DNA from: Clostridiales bacterium
Lineage (GTDB): Bacteria > Bacillota > Clostridia > Christensenellales > Aristaeellaceae
NCBI GenBank assembly: GCA_024684375.1
Contig: JAIKWZ010000007.1
Coordinates: forward strand, 1-60,012
Length of the DNA stretch: 60,012 bases
Direction: 5' to 3'
The notes under the pieces were generated by a model. It was not told where the DNA came from, ran no database searches, and worked only from the letters and a program-made list of their open reading frames with translations. The position numbers and the translations under genes are program-made. The first letter of the stretch is position 1. Each line of letters opens with the position of its first letter. Positions 40,466 through 50,636 of the stretch are shown here, one piece after another.

Positions 40466-42088
40466 TTACCTGTAGAAGCAGCTGCCGCCGATAAACTCCC
40501 TGAGCAGTGAATTAAGCGGTATCTCGTCCTCCGCGTCGGACGACTGGATGTAGTTCAAAAACTTGACCAGCCGACGCGCCTGGGCGTAGAACGGCTTGTC
40601 CGGGGTCACAGCGCACAATTCGTCGAAAATGTACTTTTTGAGTATGGCCAATTCGTACACCAGGGAGGAGTTTATCATCATGTCCGCCCGCTCCTGGAAT
40701 GGGAATATGAATCTGTCCTCCCCTCGTCTTACGCTTCCCCACATAGCTAAAGTGTTCTCAACAGGCGTGCCGCGGAAGGCGCTGTCCCTCGCAAGGCGGC
40801 GGATGAGCCTCGCGTCGGTGGAGCGAATTCGGTTATGGTCGTCCAGGTTAAGGTTGATAAGGGATGAGATGTAAATCCTGAACTTCTCGTCGTCGGGGAT
40901 GCTCAGGGTGAGTTTATCGTTAAGACCGTGTATGCCCTCTATAAGCACAGGCTGGTCGAGGCCCACCCGCACTTTGTGGGTCGTGGACGAGCGTTTCTGG
41001 GTAACGAAGTCGAAGGTGGGCATATCCACTTCTTCGCCCTCCAGTATCTGCTTGAGCTGCCTGTTGATGAGCGGCACGTCCAGCGCCTCCAGGCATTCCA
41101 GGTCGGGTTTGCCTTCCTCGTCCAGGGGCACATCCTCGCGATTTAAGTAATAATCGTCCAGTGAGAGCTTCACAGGCTTTACGCCGTGGACCCTGAGCGC
41201 TATAGCCAGGCGGTTGCAGAAAGTCGTCTTGCCGGAAGAGGACGGCCCCGCGATCAGCACCAGCCGGGCCTTTCTGTCGATTATCCTTTCTGCGATCTGG
41301 TTGATCTTCATGTCCACCAGCGCCTCGTTAACCCGTATGAACTCTCTTAGTTCTCCGTTACGCGTCATGCGGTTGAGGTCTGAGGCATTCTCCACCCCAA
41401 GTATCTTGATCCAGCTGTTGCTTTCGGTATAGGTCTCAAGCAGCTTTTTGGTGTCGCTTACCGGCGCGGGCCGCTCCGGCGAATCCGGCGAAGGCAGCCT
41501 GAGCACAAAGCCCTTTGGCATCGGGCTTAAGGCAAATACGCTCACATAGGAGGTATCATATACCATTTCTCCGTAAAAATAATCCTTTATCCCGTCGCAC
41601 TCGTACAGGCGGAACGTAGGCTTCTGCCGCCAGGAGAGCAGGTCTGCCTTGTCCGTCTGGCCTACGGAATTGAAGTACGCTATCGCGTCGTCACGTGACA
41701 CTTCCGTGAGCGAGAACGGCAGCGCCTCGGCGCAGATGCGCTTCATCTCGGCTTCCAGTTTCTTTATGGCGGAATCACCCAAACGGGCGTCCCTGACCGT
41801 GACCAGCACGCCCATCCCGTATGAGTTTTCCATACGCACACGGGTGCCCGGCATTAGCCGGTTGATGGCACACAGCAGCACGAAGCACAGCGAACGCTCA
41901 TATATCCGCCTCCCCTCTTCGTCGGCATATGTCAGCGCCTGGGCTTCTCCCGTTGCGGGAGAAGCCAGCCCCTCCGGACGTCCGCCCACGCATACAGCCA
42001 GCACGTCCCTGAGCCCGTTCCTTTCGCACACGTCCTTCCAGCTGTCACCTTCGTTGATCTCAAACGATCTGTCTTTATATTTCAGCAT
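40466..42088 (-). CDS. TGS-domain nucleoside (uridine) kinase-like protein
   Basis: A 540-aa protein common in Clostridia. The N-terminal TGS-like domain (MLKYKDRSFEINEGDSW) and a threonyl-tRNA-synthetase-editing-like middle (residues ~60-220, including RIYERSLCFVLLCAI) precede a C-terminal P-loop kinase of the uridine kinase/phosphoribulokinase family. The kinase part has Walker A IAGPSSSGKTTFCN, SLDDYYLNREDVP and DVPLINRQL. It presumably phosphorylates a nucleoside with ATP; the true substrate of this architecture is not settled. The ATG at 42088 has AAAGGAGG upstream and overlaps the end of the HD gene by 14 nt, implying coupling. Confidence 0.88.
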   Translation of the reverse strand: MLKYKDRSFEINEGDSWKDVCERNGLRDVLAVCVGGRPEGLASPATGEAQALTYADEEGRRIYERSLCFVLLCAINRLMPGTRVRMENSYGMGVLVTVRDARLGDSAIKKLEAEMKRICAEALPFSLTEVSRDDAIAYFNSVGQTDKADLLSWRQKPTFRLYECDGIKDYFYGEMVYDTSYVSVFALSPMPKGFVLRLPSPDSPERPAPVSDTKKLLETYTESNSWIKILGVENASDLNRMTRNGELREFIRVNEALVDMKINQIAERIIDRKARLVLIAGPSSSGKTTFCNRLAIALRVHGVKPVKLSLDDYYLNREDVPLDEEGKPDLECLEALDVPLINRQLKQILEGEEVDMPTFDFVTQKRSSTTHKVRVGLDQPVLIEGIHGLNDKLTLSIPDDEKFRIYISSLINLNLDDHNRIRSTDARLIRRLARDSAFRGTPVENTLAMWGSVRRGEDRFIFPFQERADMMINSSLVYELAILKKYIFDELCAVTPDKPFYAQARRLVKFLNYIQSSDAEDEIPLNSLLREFIGGSCFYR

Positions 42089-42686
42089 TTTCGGCCTCCT
42101 TTGCCACAGTGCATTCCATTTTGAGCCTGTCCGCGAACTCGCGCATGAATTCAATGCCGTTTTGAGCCATTGCCTTTGCCTCAGATGTGAACAGGCTGTT
42201 TTTTACGTGCTCCATATCCCACTCAACAGTCTCTATCACTCCGTTTTCCCCCTCAAGGGGCAGGCCGTTCACCGCGCAGTAGGCGATGCCCCGGTACACG
42301 CCCAGCGCGCCGCACATGTCCAGTTTATCCGCGTCAAACAGAAGTTTTTCCTCTATGCCGCCCTGTTCGGCGTCGCTTCTGCGGGAGTGGGCCGCAATAA
42401 TGGACCTGACACGGGCAGCGAAGCGGGGAGTCTCCCCCTCCTCCAGCAAAAAGCGTTCCGCTCTTTCCGCGCCCGCTTTGGCATGGGGCAGCGCCGGATC
42501 TCTTATTTCATCACCGCGTCCGATGTCGTGCAGCACGGCAGCGAATTCAAGCGCCCTTTTGTCCGTGCCGGGAAAACTGTCCGCAAGCCTCATGCACCTG
42601 CCAAGCACGCGCCTGACATGGTCTTCCCCATGGGTAATGTCGCCCGGAAACGACAGTGCAAACCTCCACGCACGCTGGATGTCCAA
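42075..42686 (-). CDS. HD-domain phosphohydrolase
   Basis: A 203-aa HD-superfamily protein. Metal-binding residues are visible as His in ITHGEDHVRRV, the His-Asp pair in AAVLHDIGRG, His in IIAAHSRR and Asp in LLFDADKLD. Such proteins hydrolyse phosphate esters, often (p)ppGpp-like or nucleotide substrates; the target is not predictable. The start is TTG at 42686, preceded by AAGGCGG. The 3' end overlaps the nucleoside-kinase start by 14 nt. The opposite side faces the secDF promoter. Confidence 0.87.
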   Translation of the reverse strand: MDIQRAWRFALSFPGDITHGEDHVRRVLGRCMRLADSFPGTDKRALEFAAVLHDIGRGDEIRDPALPHAKAGAERAERFLLEEGETPRFAARVRSIIAAHSRRSDAEQGGIEEKLLFDADKLDMCGALGVYRGIAYCAVNGLPLEGENGVIETVEWDMEHVKNSLFTSEAKAMAQNGIEFMREFADRLKMECTVAKEAENAEI

Positions 42687-42762
42687 TCTTTTTCACCGCC
42701 TTTTTCTCATTTTACCACAAAACCGCGCAAAATGCCATAGCTCCCGCGTTTTCCCGCCAGGA

Positions 42763-42791
42763 TTGACATATTTCGTTTTTTTCTATATAAT
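42763..42791 (+). promoter_or_regulatory. Consensus sigma-A promoter of the secDF operon
   Basis: TTGACA (42763-42768), a 17-bp spacer and TATAAT (42786-42791), a perfect match to the consensus in both boxes and spacing. It lies 37 bp before the secDF start and should drive the nine-gene run to 54932. Confidence 0.93.
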
Positions 42792-42828
42792 ATGATGATA
42801 AAATGGGATAGATTATTATGGAGGCCGA

Positions 42829-45063
42829 ATGAAATCCAAGAATCTTGTCGCGCTGATCATCGCGCTGCTGCTTTCCGTGGGCCTGGCGCTGGTCACGCTG
42901 TGCGGCTTGTCCTTTGGTGACACCGTACTGATAAAACCCGTGAACGAGGCGCTCAGCCTGGGTCTCGACCTGCGGGGCGGAGTATATACCGTGTTCCGCG
43001 CCGAGAGAGGCGATATGGACGCCACTGAGTTTTCATCCAAACTCGCCGCTGCCCGGGACGTGCTGATCAACCGTCTCTCCTCCCAGGGCTACACCGAAGC
43101 CAGCGTGAGCCTTCAGGGCGAGGACGCGCTAAGAGTGGAGATACCCGACGTGACCGACCCTTCCGCGGTGGTAAAACTGATCGGCACTCCCGCCCACCTG
43201 GAGTTCCGTGAACCCAGCGGCCGGGTCATAATGGAAGGCAAGGACATCGTGCGCGTCTCCCCCACGCTGGACACCTCCTCCAACCGCTACGTAGTCAGCT
43301 TTACCCTTTCTGATGAGGCGGCCAAGGCATTCGCAAACGCTACCGGGCGGCTCAGAGGCCAGCGCATAAGCATAGTGCTCGACGGGGAAGTCATCTCCGC
43401 CCCTCAGGTGCAGGAGCGCATAAGCGGAGGACAGGGGCAGATCTCCCTTGGCGGGCTGTCTCAGGCTGAAAGCTATGAGGAAGCCACCAATCTGTCCATG
43501 CTGATAATGAGCGGCGCGCTGCCGCTGGACATACACGAAACCGAGACCCGCTCCGTCTCCGCCACCCTGGGAGAGGACGCCATAGTCAAGGCAGTCAGGG
43601 CGGGCGTGATCGGCATGGCGCTGGTTATGCTGTTCATGCTGATAGTTTACCGCCTGCCCGGGCTGGTGGCCGACATCGCGCTGATATGGTACATCTGCCT
43701 GGTCATGCTGCTGCTGGGCGCGTTCGGGATCCAGCTCACTCTGCCGGGACTGGCGGGCATACTGCTGGGCATCGGCATGGCGGTCGACGCCAACGTCGTG
43801 ATATTCGAACGTTTCCGGGACGAGCTCAGAACGGGTGAAAACACTCTGCCTGAAGCGCTTAAGGCAGGCTTCAAAAATGCCCTTAGCGCCATACTGGACG
43901 GCAACATCACCACCCTCATCGCCGCCTTCGTGCTGATGGTGTTCGGCACCGGCTCGGTCAAAGGTTTCAGCTACACCCTGGCAGTCAGCGTTTTCGTGAG
44001 CATGTTTTCGGCCCTGGTCATCTCCCGCCTGCTTCTGTCGCTGGCAGTGGGTCTGGGCGTGGAAAAGACCGGCTTATTTACCCGTCCGTTCCGCACAGGC
44101 GCCCGTTTTTCCGCCGTGGCGCTGTATAAAAAGCTCCGGCTTGTGCCCGTGATCATCATTTTGGCGGCGCTGGTGTTCTCCCTGGCGGGCGGCCTTAAAC
44201 TTGGTCTCGACTTTACCGGCGGCACCATGCTGGAATATGAAGTGAACGACACCTTCGAGACCGCGGACGTCACTGCCCTTATCCGCCAGAAGGGCTTTAC
44301 GGACAGCCAGGTGAGCAAACTGGGAACGGAAGGCACTTCGCTGCTCATCCGCCTCAAGCTGGACGAAAACGACTCCTCCGCCAGCACTATACTGGACGAG
44401 CTGTTTTCCGCGCTGCAGGAAAAATACCCCGGAATAGAATTCAAGAGCATGGAGCACGCCGGCGCGACATCCAGCGCCACGCTTGTCAAAAACGCGCTCA
44501 AGTCCGTGGCCTGGGCCTTGGGGCTGATGCTCATATACATCGCCATACGCTTCGACCTGCCCAGCGGGCTTGCCGCGCTTATCGCCCTGGCGCATGACGC
44601 GCTGATCATGGGCGCGTTCATGATATTCATGGGCCGGTGGTACCAGATCAACTCTTCCTTTATCGCCGCTATGCTGACGATAGTGGGCTACTCCATAAAC
44701 GACACAATAGTGGTGTTCGACCGGGTGCGCGAAAACGTAAAGCTCATGCAGGGAGCTGACAAACCGCAGATAGTGGACGCCTCTGTAAGCCAGTCGCTTT
44801 CCCGTACGGTCAATACCACTGTCACCACCATTATGACCGTGGCGCTTATGTACCTGCTGGGCGCGGCCAGCATAAGGGAATTCACTTTCCCGCTCATCGT
44901 CGGCATGCTGGCAGGCACCGTTTCTTCCAACCTTATCGCCGCTCCCCTGTGGGTAAGGCTCAAGACCAATTCCGACATCCGCAGAGCCAGACGGGCGGAA
45001 AAATACAAAGAAGACGAAGCTATAGAGCCCGGAGAGGGAAACGGCAAGGATGCTAAGGCTTAA
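42829..45063 (+). CDS. secDF: Protein translocase subunit SecDF (fused)
   Basis: A 744-aa RND-type membrane protein that uses the proton motive force to complete Sec-dependent export. The SecD half (1-~410) has one N-terminal TM, GLDLRGGVY, the P1 domain, LGEDAIVKAVRAG and GIGMAVDANVVIFERFRDEL. The SecF half (~430-740) repeats GLDFTGGTMLEYEV, a 6-TM bundle and VGYSINDTIVVFDRVREN. SecD and SecF are separate in many bacteria but fused in a number of Bacillota. SD GGAGG lies 4 nt before the ATG. The recJ start overlaps its end by 14 nt. Confidence 0.97.
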   Translation: MKSKNLVALIIALLLSVGLALVTLCGLSFGDTVLIKPVNEALSLGLDLRGGVYTVFRAERGDMDATEFSSKLAAARDVLINRLSSQGYTEASVSLQGEDALRVEIPDVTDPSAVVKLIGTPAHLEFREPSGRVIMEGKDIVRVSPTLDTSSNRYVVSFTLSDEAAKAFANATGRLRGQRISIVLDGEVISAPQVQERISGGQGQISLGGLSQAESYEEATNLSMLIMSGALPLDIHETETRSVSATLGEDAIVKAVRAGVIGMALVMLFMLIVYRLPGLVADIALIWYICLVMLLLGAFGIQLTLPGLAGILLGIGMAVDANVVIFERFRDELRTGENTLPEALKAGFKNALSAILDGNITTLIAAFVLMVFGTGSVKGFSYTLAVSVFVSMFSALVISRLLLSLAVGLGVEKTGLFTRPFRTGARFSAVALYKKLRLVPVIIILAALVFSLAGGLKLGLDFTGGTMLEYEVNDTFETADVTALIRQKGFTDSQVSKLGTEGTSLLIRLKLDENDSSASTILDELFSALQEKYPGIEFKSMEHAGATSSATLVKNALKSVAWALGLMLIYIAIRFDLPSGLAALIALAHDALIMGAFMIFMGRWYQINSSFIAAMLTIVGYSINDTIVVFDRVRENVKLMQGADKPQIVDASVSQSLSRTVNTTVTTIMTVALMYLLGAASIREFTFPLIVGMLAGTVSSNLIAAPLWVRLKTNSDIRRARRAEKYKEDEAIEPGEGNGKDAKA

Positions 45064-47359
45064 GCAGCTTACGCCCCCCGCGGGCGTGGACTGGGAGTGT
45101 CCGCCCGACATGCACCCCATGCTGCACCGCCTGCTGCTCAACCGGGGCATAGACAGTCCCGAAGCCGCTGCGCGCTTCCTTAAGCCGGGCCGCGAGCAAT
45201 TCAACGACCCTTTCCTGCTCAGCGACATGGGCAGGGCAGTGGACCTGATAAACGAGACCCTTGCCTCGGGCGGTCACATCTGCGTGTACGGTGATTACGA
45301 CGTTGATGGGGTCTGCGCCAGCGCCATACTCTCCCTTTACCTGAAGGAAAGGGGCGCGGACGTGAGCGTGTACCTGCCATCCCGCCACAAGGAAGGTTAC
45401 GGCCTGAATGCCGGCGCGGTGGATCAGCTGGCAAAAAACGGCGGGCTGCTCGTCACGGTGGACTGCGGCATCACTTCCTGCGAATTGGTCGACCAGGCCC
45501 ACTCATCCGGGCTGAAGGTGATAGTGACAGACCATCACCGTCCCGGAGAGCGCTTGCCCGACTGCCCCACCGTCAACCCGCTTCTTGGCAGCTATCCTTT
45601 CGGAGGCCTGTGCGGGGCAGGGGTCGCGTTCAAGCTGGTGGAGGCGCTGGGCGGCCTGGACAGAGCCATGGATTACATCGACTTGGCATGCCTGGCCACC
45701 ATAGCTGACATAGTGCCACTTAAAGACGAAAACCGGGTCATCGCCTCGCTGGGTCTCAAGAAGATGAACCTGTCCATGCGTCCGGGTCTGCGCGCGCTGT
45801 GCCAGGCAGCAGGGCTGGGCGAAAAGGAGCTGAGCGCGAGCAACGTGGCCTTTCAGCTCTCTCCCCGCATAAACGCCGCCGGGCGCATGGGTGACGCGTT
45901 TTTGAGCTATCGCCTGCTCACCCAGACCGATTACGAAAAATGCCTTGAGCTGGCCTCGGAACTCGACGCGCTCAATTCTTCCCGCCGAAGCGAGGAGACA
46001 CGGACGTTTTCAGAGGCGGAGGCGCAATTGGCCTCATGGGATTTCAGCTTCTATCCCGTAATGATCGTAAAAGGCGAGGACTGGAACTCAGGCGTGATAG
46101 GTCTGGCCGCCAGCAAGCTCACCGAAAAGTACCATTGTCCCAGCGTTGTGCTGACAAAGGAAAACCCGTCCGACGACTTTTACACCGGTTCCTGCCGCTC
46201 CATAGAGGGAGTGAGCATACACGACGCGCTCTCCCACGTCAAGGAGCATCTGCAACGCTTCGGCGGGCACGAGATGGCGGCGGGCCTGCGGCTTGATTGC
46301 GCTGAGCTGGAAGGGTTTGCTCGCGCCATAAACGAATACGTGCTCGCCGTACACGACCGGCGCAAATGGATCCCCCGGGTGGAGTACGACCTGGAATGCG
46401 ATCCGGGCGATGTTGACCCGGAGCTCGCCCGGCTGATGAACGCGTTTGAGCCCACCGGCTGCCAGAATCCTGCTCCCGTGCTGCTAAGCGTTGGGGAAAT
46501 GGCTGAATGCCGCACTGTGGGCCGGGAAGGCGAGCACCTCAAATTCGCCCTGGCGGGAAAAAAAGGACGGCTTCCGGGCATCTGGTTCCGTGCGGCGGAC
46601 AGGCTGAGCCTGTCCGGCTCGCTGGTAAAGCTGGTCTACTCCCCCGGGCTCAACGAGTTTCGCGGCGCAGTGTGGGCGCAGGCGCTGGTAAAATGCGCCG
46701 TGCCGGCACAGTCGCCTGCCTTGGCGGAAGATCCCCTGCTTTTCGGGCCGTTCATCGACACTCTGGATCTGGCGCCGCCGCGGGCAGACGCTACGCTGGA
46801 AGAGCTTAAGACCGAGTTCGCTTCAAGCCTTTACTCCAGCTGCGTCGTGTGCGCGGACGCTGACAGCGCCAGGAAGGTGACTGACGCGCTTGAAGGCGAT
46901 TACGACCTGTGCATCGGCGAATTCCCTCAAGATATACGCGGCTTTAACTGCGTGGCGGTGTGCCCCGCCTGCCCGCCCCCCGCTCGCTACAAGCGGGTGT
47001 ATTACGCGGGCGTGCCCAGGGGACTGTGCGGAGGCGGCATATACCTTATGGAGCTTCCCCATGCCGACGCGTTCTCCCGCTGTCCCGATACCGACAGTCT
47101 GCGGGGGCTGTACAGGGTGATGCTGGGCATAAGCCGTTTAGGCGAAAGGATCCCTGATATGCGCCGGCTGCTGGAACGGGCGTCCGTCAGGGCAGACATG
47201 TCCCCTATAAGCGCGATGATCGGCATGAAGATACTTTCCCGTATGGGACTGTTAAGCATTTCGGGCGTTTCACCTGTTGATGTCGCGGTCTCCCGCGAAA
47301 AAAAATCTCCCGAAGACGACGAGTTGTTCAAGCTGCTTACGGCGGAGAAAGCAAAATGA
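45050..47359 (+). CDS. recJ: Single-stranded-DNA-specific exonuclease RecJ
   Basis: A 769-aa RecJ, a 5'-3' ssDNA exonuclease in recombination and repair. DHH phosphoesterase motifs are intact: VYGDYDVDGVCASAI, VTVDCGI, VTDHHRPGERLPD and LATIADIVPL. The DHHA1 motif appears as GRSIEGVSIHDAL-like (SCRSIEGVSIHDAL) and RFGGHEMAAGLRL. An OB domain and a C-terminal ~200-residue extension follow. The ATG at 45050 overlaps secDF; the stop TGA overlaps the relA ATG. Both overlaps imply translational coupling. Confidence 0.96.
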   Translation: MLRLKQLTPPAGVDWECPPDMHPMLHRLLLNRGIDSPEAAARFLKPGREQFNDPFLLSDMGRAVDLINETLASGGHICVYGDYDVDGVCASAILSLYLKERGADVSVYLPSRHKEGYGLNAGAVDQLAKNGGLLVTVDCGITSCELVDQAHSSGLKVIVTDHHRPGERLPDCPTVNPLLGSYPFGGLCGAGVAFKLVEALGGLDRAMDYIDLACLATIADIVPLKDENRVIASLGLKKMNLSMRPGLRALCQAAGLGEKELSASNVAFQLSPRINAAGRMGDAFLSYRLLTQTDYEKCLELASELDALNSSRRSEETRTFSEAEAQLASWDFSFYPVMIVKGEDWNSGVIGLAASKLTEKYHCPSVVLTKENPSDDFYTGSCRSIEGVSIHDALSHVKEHLQRFGGHEMAAGLRLDCAELEGFARAINEYVLAVHDRRKWIPRVEYDLECDPGDVDPELARLMNAFEPTGCQNPAPVLLSVGEMAECRTVGREGEHLKFALAGKKGRLPGIWFRAADRLSLSGSLVKLVYSPGLNEFRGAVWAQALVKCAVPAQSPALAEDPLLFGPFIDTLDLAPPRADATLEELKTEFASSLYSSCVVCADADSARKVTDALEGDYDLCIGEFPQDIRGFNCVAVCPACPPPARYKRVYYAGVPRGLCGGGIYLMELPHADAFSRCPDTDSLRGLYRVMLGISRLGERIPDMRRLLERASVRADMSPISAMIGMKILSRMGLLSISGVSPVDVAVSREKKSPEDDELFKLLTAEKAK

Positions 47360-49563
47360 GTCAGGAGCATACTTCCGATACGAATCCCAACCGCATAGTG
47401 CCGCTGGAGGAGATAATCTCCCACGCCACCCGCTATCACCCGCGTGACGACATGGAGATCATTTCCCGCGCCTATTCATATGCTCAGCAGGCGCACGCTG
47501 GGCAGGTGCGCATGAGCGGTGAGCCCTACTTCAGCCACCCCACCAATGTGGCGCTGATACTGGCGGACATAATGATGGATCCCGCCACCATCGCCGCGGG
47601 GCTTTTGCACGACACGGTGGAGGACGTGGAGGGCGTGACCGGCGAGACCATAGAAAAGCTGTTCACACCCGAGATAAGCCAGATGGTGGACGGCGTCACG
47701 AAGCTCAGCCATGTTGACTTTTTCTCCAAGCACCAGCAAAAGACCGAGTCCATCAGGAAGATGTTCATGGCCATGGCCAAGGAGATCCGCGTGGTGCTCA
47801 TAAAGCTCGCTGACCGCCTTCACAACATGCGCACCCTTGACACCCAGAAGCCCCAGCGGCGGCAGGACATCGCCCAGGAAACGCTGGACATCTACGCTCC
47901 TCTCGCCCATCGGCTGGGCGTGTACGCCATAAAGAGCGAGCTGGAGGATCTATGCCTTAAGTACCTTGATCCCGCCGAATATCTGCTCATCAAGCAAAAG
48001 GCCGACGAAAACGCCCAGGCGCAGCAGACCCTCATAAGCGATATAAAGACCGACCTTAAAGCCTCCCTGGATGCCGAGGGACTCAGCGGCTATGAGATCA
48101 GCGGCCGCATAAAGCACGCCTACTCCATCTACCGCAAGATGAAGGCGCAGAAAAAGACCTACGAACAGATACTGGACCTTGTGGCGGTCAGGGTCGTAGT
48201 CAAACAGTTAAGCGACTGCTACAGCGTGCTGGGCATCGTTCACAGCATCTGGAAACCCATGCCCGACCGCATCAAGGACTACATCCATTCCCCCAAATAC
48301 GGCATTTACCAGAGTCTGCACACAACGGTGATAGACAAAAGCGGCCAAATATTCGAGGTGCAGATCCGCACATTCGAAATGCACGAGAACGCGGAATACG
48401 GCATTGCCGCCCACTGGCGCTACAAAGAGGGCCGCGCCGCGGACGAACTTGACGACAAGCTGTCCTGGCTCAGACGCATCATCGACTGGTCAAGCGAGAC
48501 CGGGGACGCGGACGAGTTTTCCACCTTCCTGCGCACCGACCTGTTCCAGGACGACGTGTACGTGTTCACGCCGGCAGGCGATATTTTCTCGCTGCCCAAG
48601 GGCGCAACACCCATCGACTTCGCCTACCGCATCCACACCGCTGTAGGCAACCGCTGCGTAGGTGCGCGGGTGGACAGAAAGATGGTGCCCCTTTCCACCA
48701 AACTGGAAAGCGGCAATCTGGTAGAGATAATCACTTCCGCCGCCTCCAAGGGGCCGTCGCTGGACTGGCTGAACATAGTGGTCACGGGCGAAGCCAAGGC
48801 GAAGATCCGTTCCTTCCTCAAAAACGCTTCCAAGGACGAGAACCTGGCACGCGGCCGCGACATGATAGAGCGGGAACTCAAGCGCATGGGTCTGAACTAC
48901 GTTGACCTGTTCAAGACCGAGTTTCTGGAGACACTGTACCGCCGCTATTCCCTGTCCGGGCTGGACGACCTGTACGTCACGGTAGGTTTCGGCGGCTTGA
49001 GCGCGCCCCAGATAATCAACAGGCTGAACGATGAGTACCGCAAAAGCGTCAAACAGGAAGCAAAACCCATCGACACCCTGCCTGAGAAGGCGCCCGTCAA
49101 GTCCCGCACCCACACCACCCAGGGTGTGGAAGTGGAAGGCGACGCGGGCATGCTGGTCAGGTTCGCACGCTGCTGCAATCCCCTGCCCGGGGACAAGATA
49201 GTGGGCTACGTCACCAACGGCAGAGGTGTGAGCATCCACCGTGCGGACTGCGTGAACATGCTGGACGGCACCGTCGAGCCCGGGCGCATGGTCAAGGTCA
49301 ACTGGTCTGACGAGGGCAAGAGCAGCTACGAGGCCGAGATACAGGTGCGCGGCTACGATAAGGTGGGCCTGCTGGGCGACCTGAGCAACCTGTTCGCGAA
49401 TCTCGAGGTGCCGCTTTTGGCGGTATCCGCCCGCAGCCTCAAAAACGGTACCACACAGATCAACCTGACGCTGGAAATAAAGGACACGGGCCAGCTGGAC
49501 AAAGTCATCCGCCAGCTGCAGAAGCGCAGCGACATCATAGAAGTATTCAGAACGGGAATGTAA
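47356..49563 (+). CDS. relA: Bifunctional (p)ppGpp synthetase/hydrolase
   Basis: A 735-aa long Rel protein, controller of the stringent response. The hydrolase HD domain is complete (YFSHPTNVALI, AAGLLHDTVEDVEGV, KLADRLHNMRTL). The synthetase domain follows (GRIKHAYSIYRKMKAQ, QSLHTTVI, EVQIRTFEMHENAEYGIAAHW). TGS covers ~385-450 (VYVFTPAGDIFSLPKGATPIDFAY). Next come helical and zinc-finger-like parts (ARCCNPLPGDKIVGYVT) and a C-terminal ACT domain. Both activities look intact. It starts with an ATGA overlap after recJ. The apt gene usually found between recJ and relA is missing. Confidence 0.97.
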   Translation: MSQEHTSDTNPNRIVPLEEIISHATRYHPRDDMEIISRAYSYAQQAHAGQVRMSGEPYFSHPTNVALILADIMMDPATIAAGLLHDTVEDVEGVTGETIEKLFTPEISQMVDGVTKLSHVDFFSKHQQKTESIRKMFMAMAKEIRVVLIKLADRLHNMRTLDTQKPQRRQDIAQETLDIYAPLAHRLGVYAIKSELEDLCLKYLDPAEYLLIKQKADENAQAQQTLISDIKTDLKASLDAEGLSGYEISGRIKHAYSIYRKMKAQKKTYEQILDLVAVRVVVKQLSDCYSVLGIVHSIWKPMPDRIKDYIHSPKYGIYQSLHTTVIDKSGQIFEVQIRTFEMHENAEYGIAAHWRYKEGRAADELDDKLSWLRRIIDWSSETGDADEFSTFLRTDLFQDDVYVFTPAGDIFSLPKGATPIDFAYRIHTAVGNRCVGARVDRKMVPLSTKLESGNLVEIITSAASKGPSLDWLNIVVTGEAKAKIRSFLKNASKDENLARGRDMIERELKRMGLNYVDLFKTEFLETLYRRYSLSGLDDLYVTVGFGGLSAPQIINRLNDEYRKSVKQEAKPIDTLPEKAPVKSRTHTTQGVEVEGDAGMLVRFARCCNPLPGDKIVGYVTNGRGVSIHRADCVNMLDGTVEPGRMVKVNWSDEGKSSYEAEIQVRGYDKVGLLGDLSNLFANLEVPLLAVSARSLKNGTTQINLTLEIKDTGQLDKVIRQLQKRSDIIEVFRTGM

Positions 49564-49584
49564 GTCCCGGCGGGAGGGAACTGC

Positions 49585-50034
49585 ATGCGCGCAGTCGTGC
49601 AAAGAGTAAACTATTCTTTCGTGGACGTTGAAGGGCAGACCGTTGGCAGGATAGGCCGGGGTTACATGGCGCTGCTGGGCGCCGTGGAGGGGGACACGGC
49701 CGCGGACGCGGACTACATAATCAAAAAGATAGCTGGACTGCGGATATTTGAGGACGAGAACGGCAAAATGAATCTGTCCGTCAGGGACGTGGGCGGCAGT
49801 GTGCTGTTGGTCAGCCAGTTCACTCTGGCGGGAGACGCCCGGCACGGCAACCGTCCCTCCTTCTCCGGAGCGCTGGAGCCCGAAAGCGCCAGACAGCTGT
49901 GCGACTATGTGGCGGAAGAACTCAAAAAACAGGGCATACCCGTTGAAACGGGTGTGTTCCGCGCTCACATGGAAGTCACTCTGCTTAACGACGGTCCCGT
50001 GACGATACTGCTCGACAGCCGAAAGGAATTCTGA
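49585..50034 (+). CDS. dtd: D-aminoacyl-tRNA deacylase
   Basis: A 149-aa DTD that removes D-amino acids (and glycine from tRNA-Ala) mischarged on tRNA. The proofreading motifs SQFTLAGD (canonical SQFTL) and the cross-subunit NDGPVT (canonical NXGPVT) are both intact. The N-terminus MRAVVQRV is typical. SD GGGAGGGAA precedes the ATG. Gene order relA-dtd is conserved in Bacillota. Its TGA overlaps the next ATG. Confidence 0.97.
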   Translation: MRAVVQRVNYSFVDVEGQTVGRIGRGYMALLGAVEGDTAADADYIIKKIAGLRIFEDENGKMNLSVRDVGGSVLLVSQFTLAGDARHGNRPSFSGALEPESARQLCDYVAEELKKQGIPVETGVFRAHMEVTLLNDGPVTILLDSRKEF

Positions 50035-50636
50035 TGGAAGTACTCCTGCGCCCCCTGGGCGAGTGCCAGACCAACTGCTATATAATCGAAAAAACGCTTA
50101 TGATCGATCCCGGAGACGACATAGGCGCCCTCGAGCGCTTTATATCGGATACCGGCGCCCGCATAGACACGGTCATAATCACCCACGGCCACTTTGACCA
50201 CCTGCTGGGCGCGGCGCACATGCAGGAGAAATATACAGCCAGGGTGCTCATTTCCGAAGCGGACGCTCCCGCGCTGTCCGACCCCAAAAAGGCCATCGTG
50301 CCCGAATATACGCTTACGCCCTTTACGCCCATCGCAGCGGACGGGCTGCTCAGTCCGGGCAAGACCCGCCTGCTTGGCAGGGACTGCGTCATAATCTCCA
50401 CACCCGGCCATACACCGGGCGGCATATGCCTTTATTTCCCGGAAGACAAGGTGATGTTCACCGGCGACACGCTCTTTGCCCACGGCTATGGGCGCACGGA
50501 TTTCCCCGGCGGGGACATGCGGCAGCTGATCGCGTCTCTGCGCGGCCTGCTTCAAATGGACGGGGACATAAGGATCTACTCCGGCCACGGGGAAAGTGCG
50601 CTGCTCAGGCAGATAAAGCAGGGGTACCGCCCATGA
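50034..50636 (+). CDS. Metallo-beta-lactamase-fold hydrolase (glyoxalase II-like)
   Basis: A 200-aa MBL-fold enzyme with the full metal motif THGHFDHLLG (HxHxDH), STPGHTPGGICLY, FTGDTLFAHGYGRTDF and a final YSGHGES. These match the small glyoxalase-II/YcbL-like branch that hydrolyses thioesters. N-terminal NCYIIEKTLMIDPGDD is typical. SD AAAGGAA precedes the ATG; it overlaps dtd (TGATG) and hemZ (ATGA). The neighbourhood dtd-MBL-hemZ is common in Clostridia. Confidence 0.94.
   Translation: MEVLLRPLGECQTNCYIIEKTLMIDPGDDIGALERFISDTGARIDTVIITHGHFDHLLGAAHMQEKYTARVLISEADAPALSDPKKAIVPEYTLTPFTPIAADGLLSPGKTRLLGRDCVIISTPGHTPGGICLYFPEDKVMFTGDTLFAHGYGRTDFPGGDMRQLIASLRGLLQMDGDIRIYSGHGESALLRQIKQGYRP

Noticed and set aside
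42818..42832. Four-codon mini-frame (ATG GAG GCC GAA TGA) overlapping the secDF start
   Set aside because: It arises from the SD itself; too short to support as a coupling ORF.
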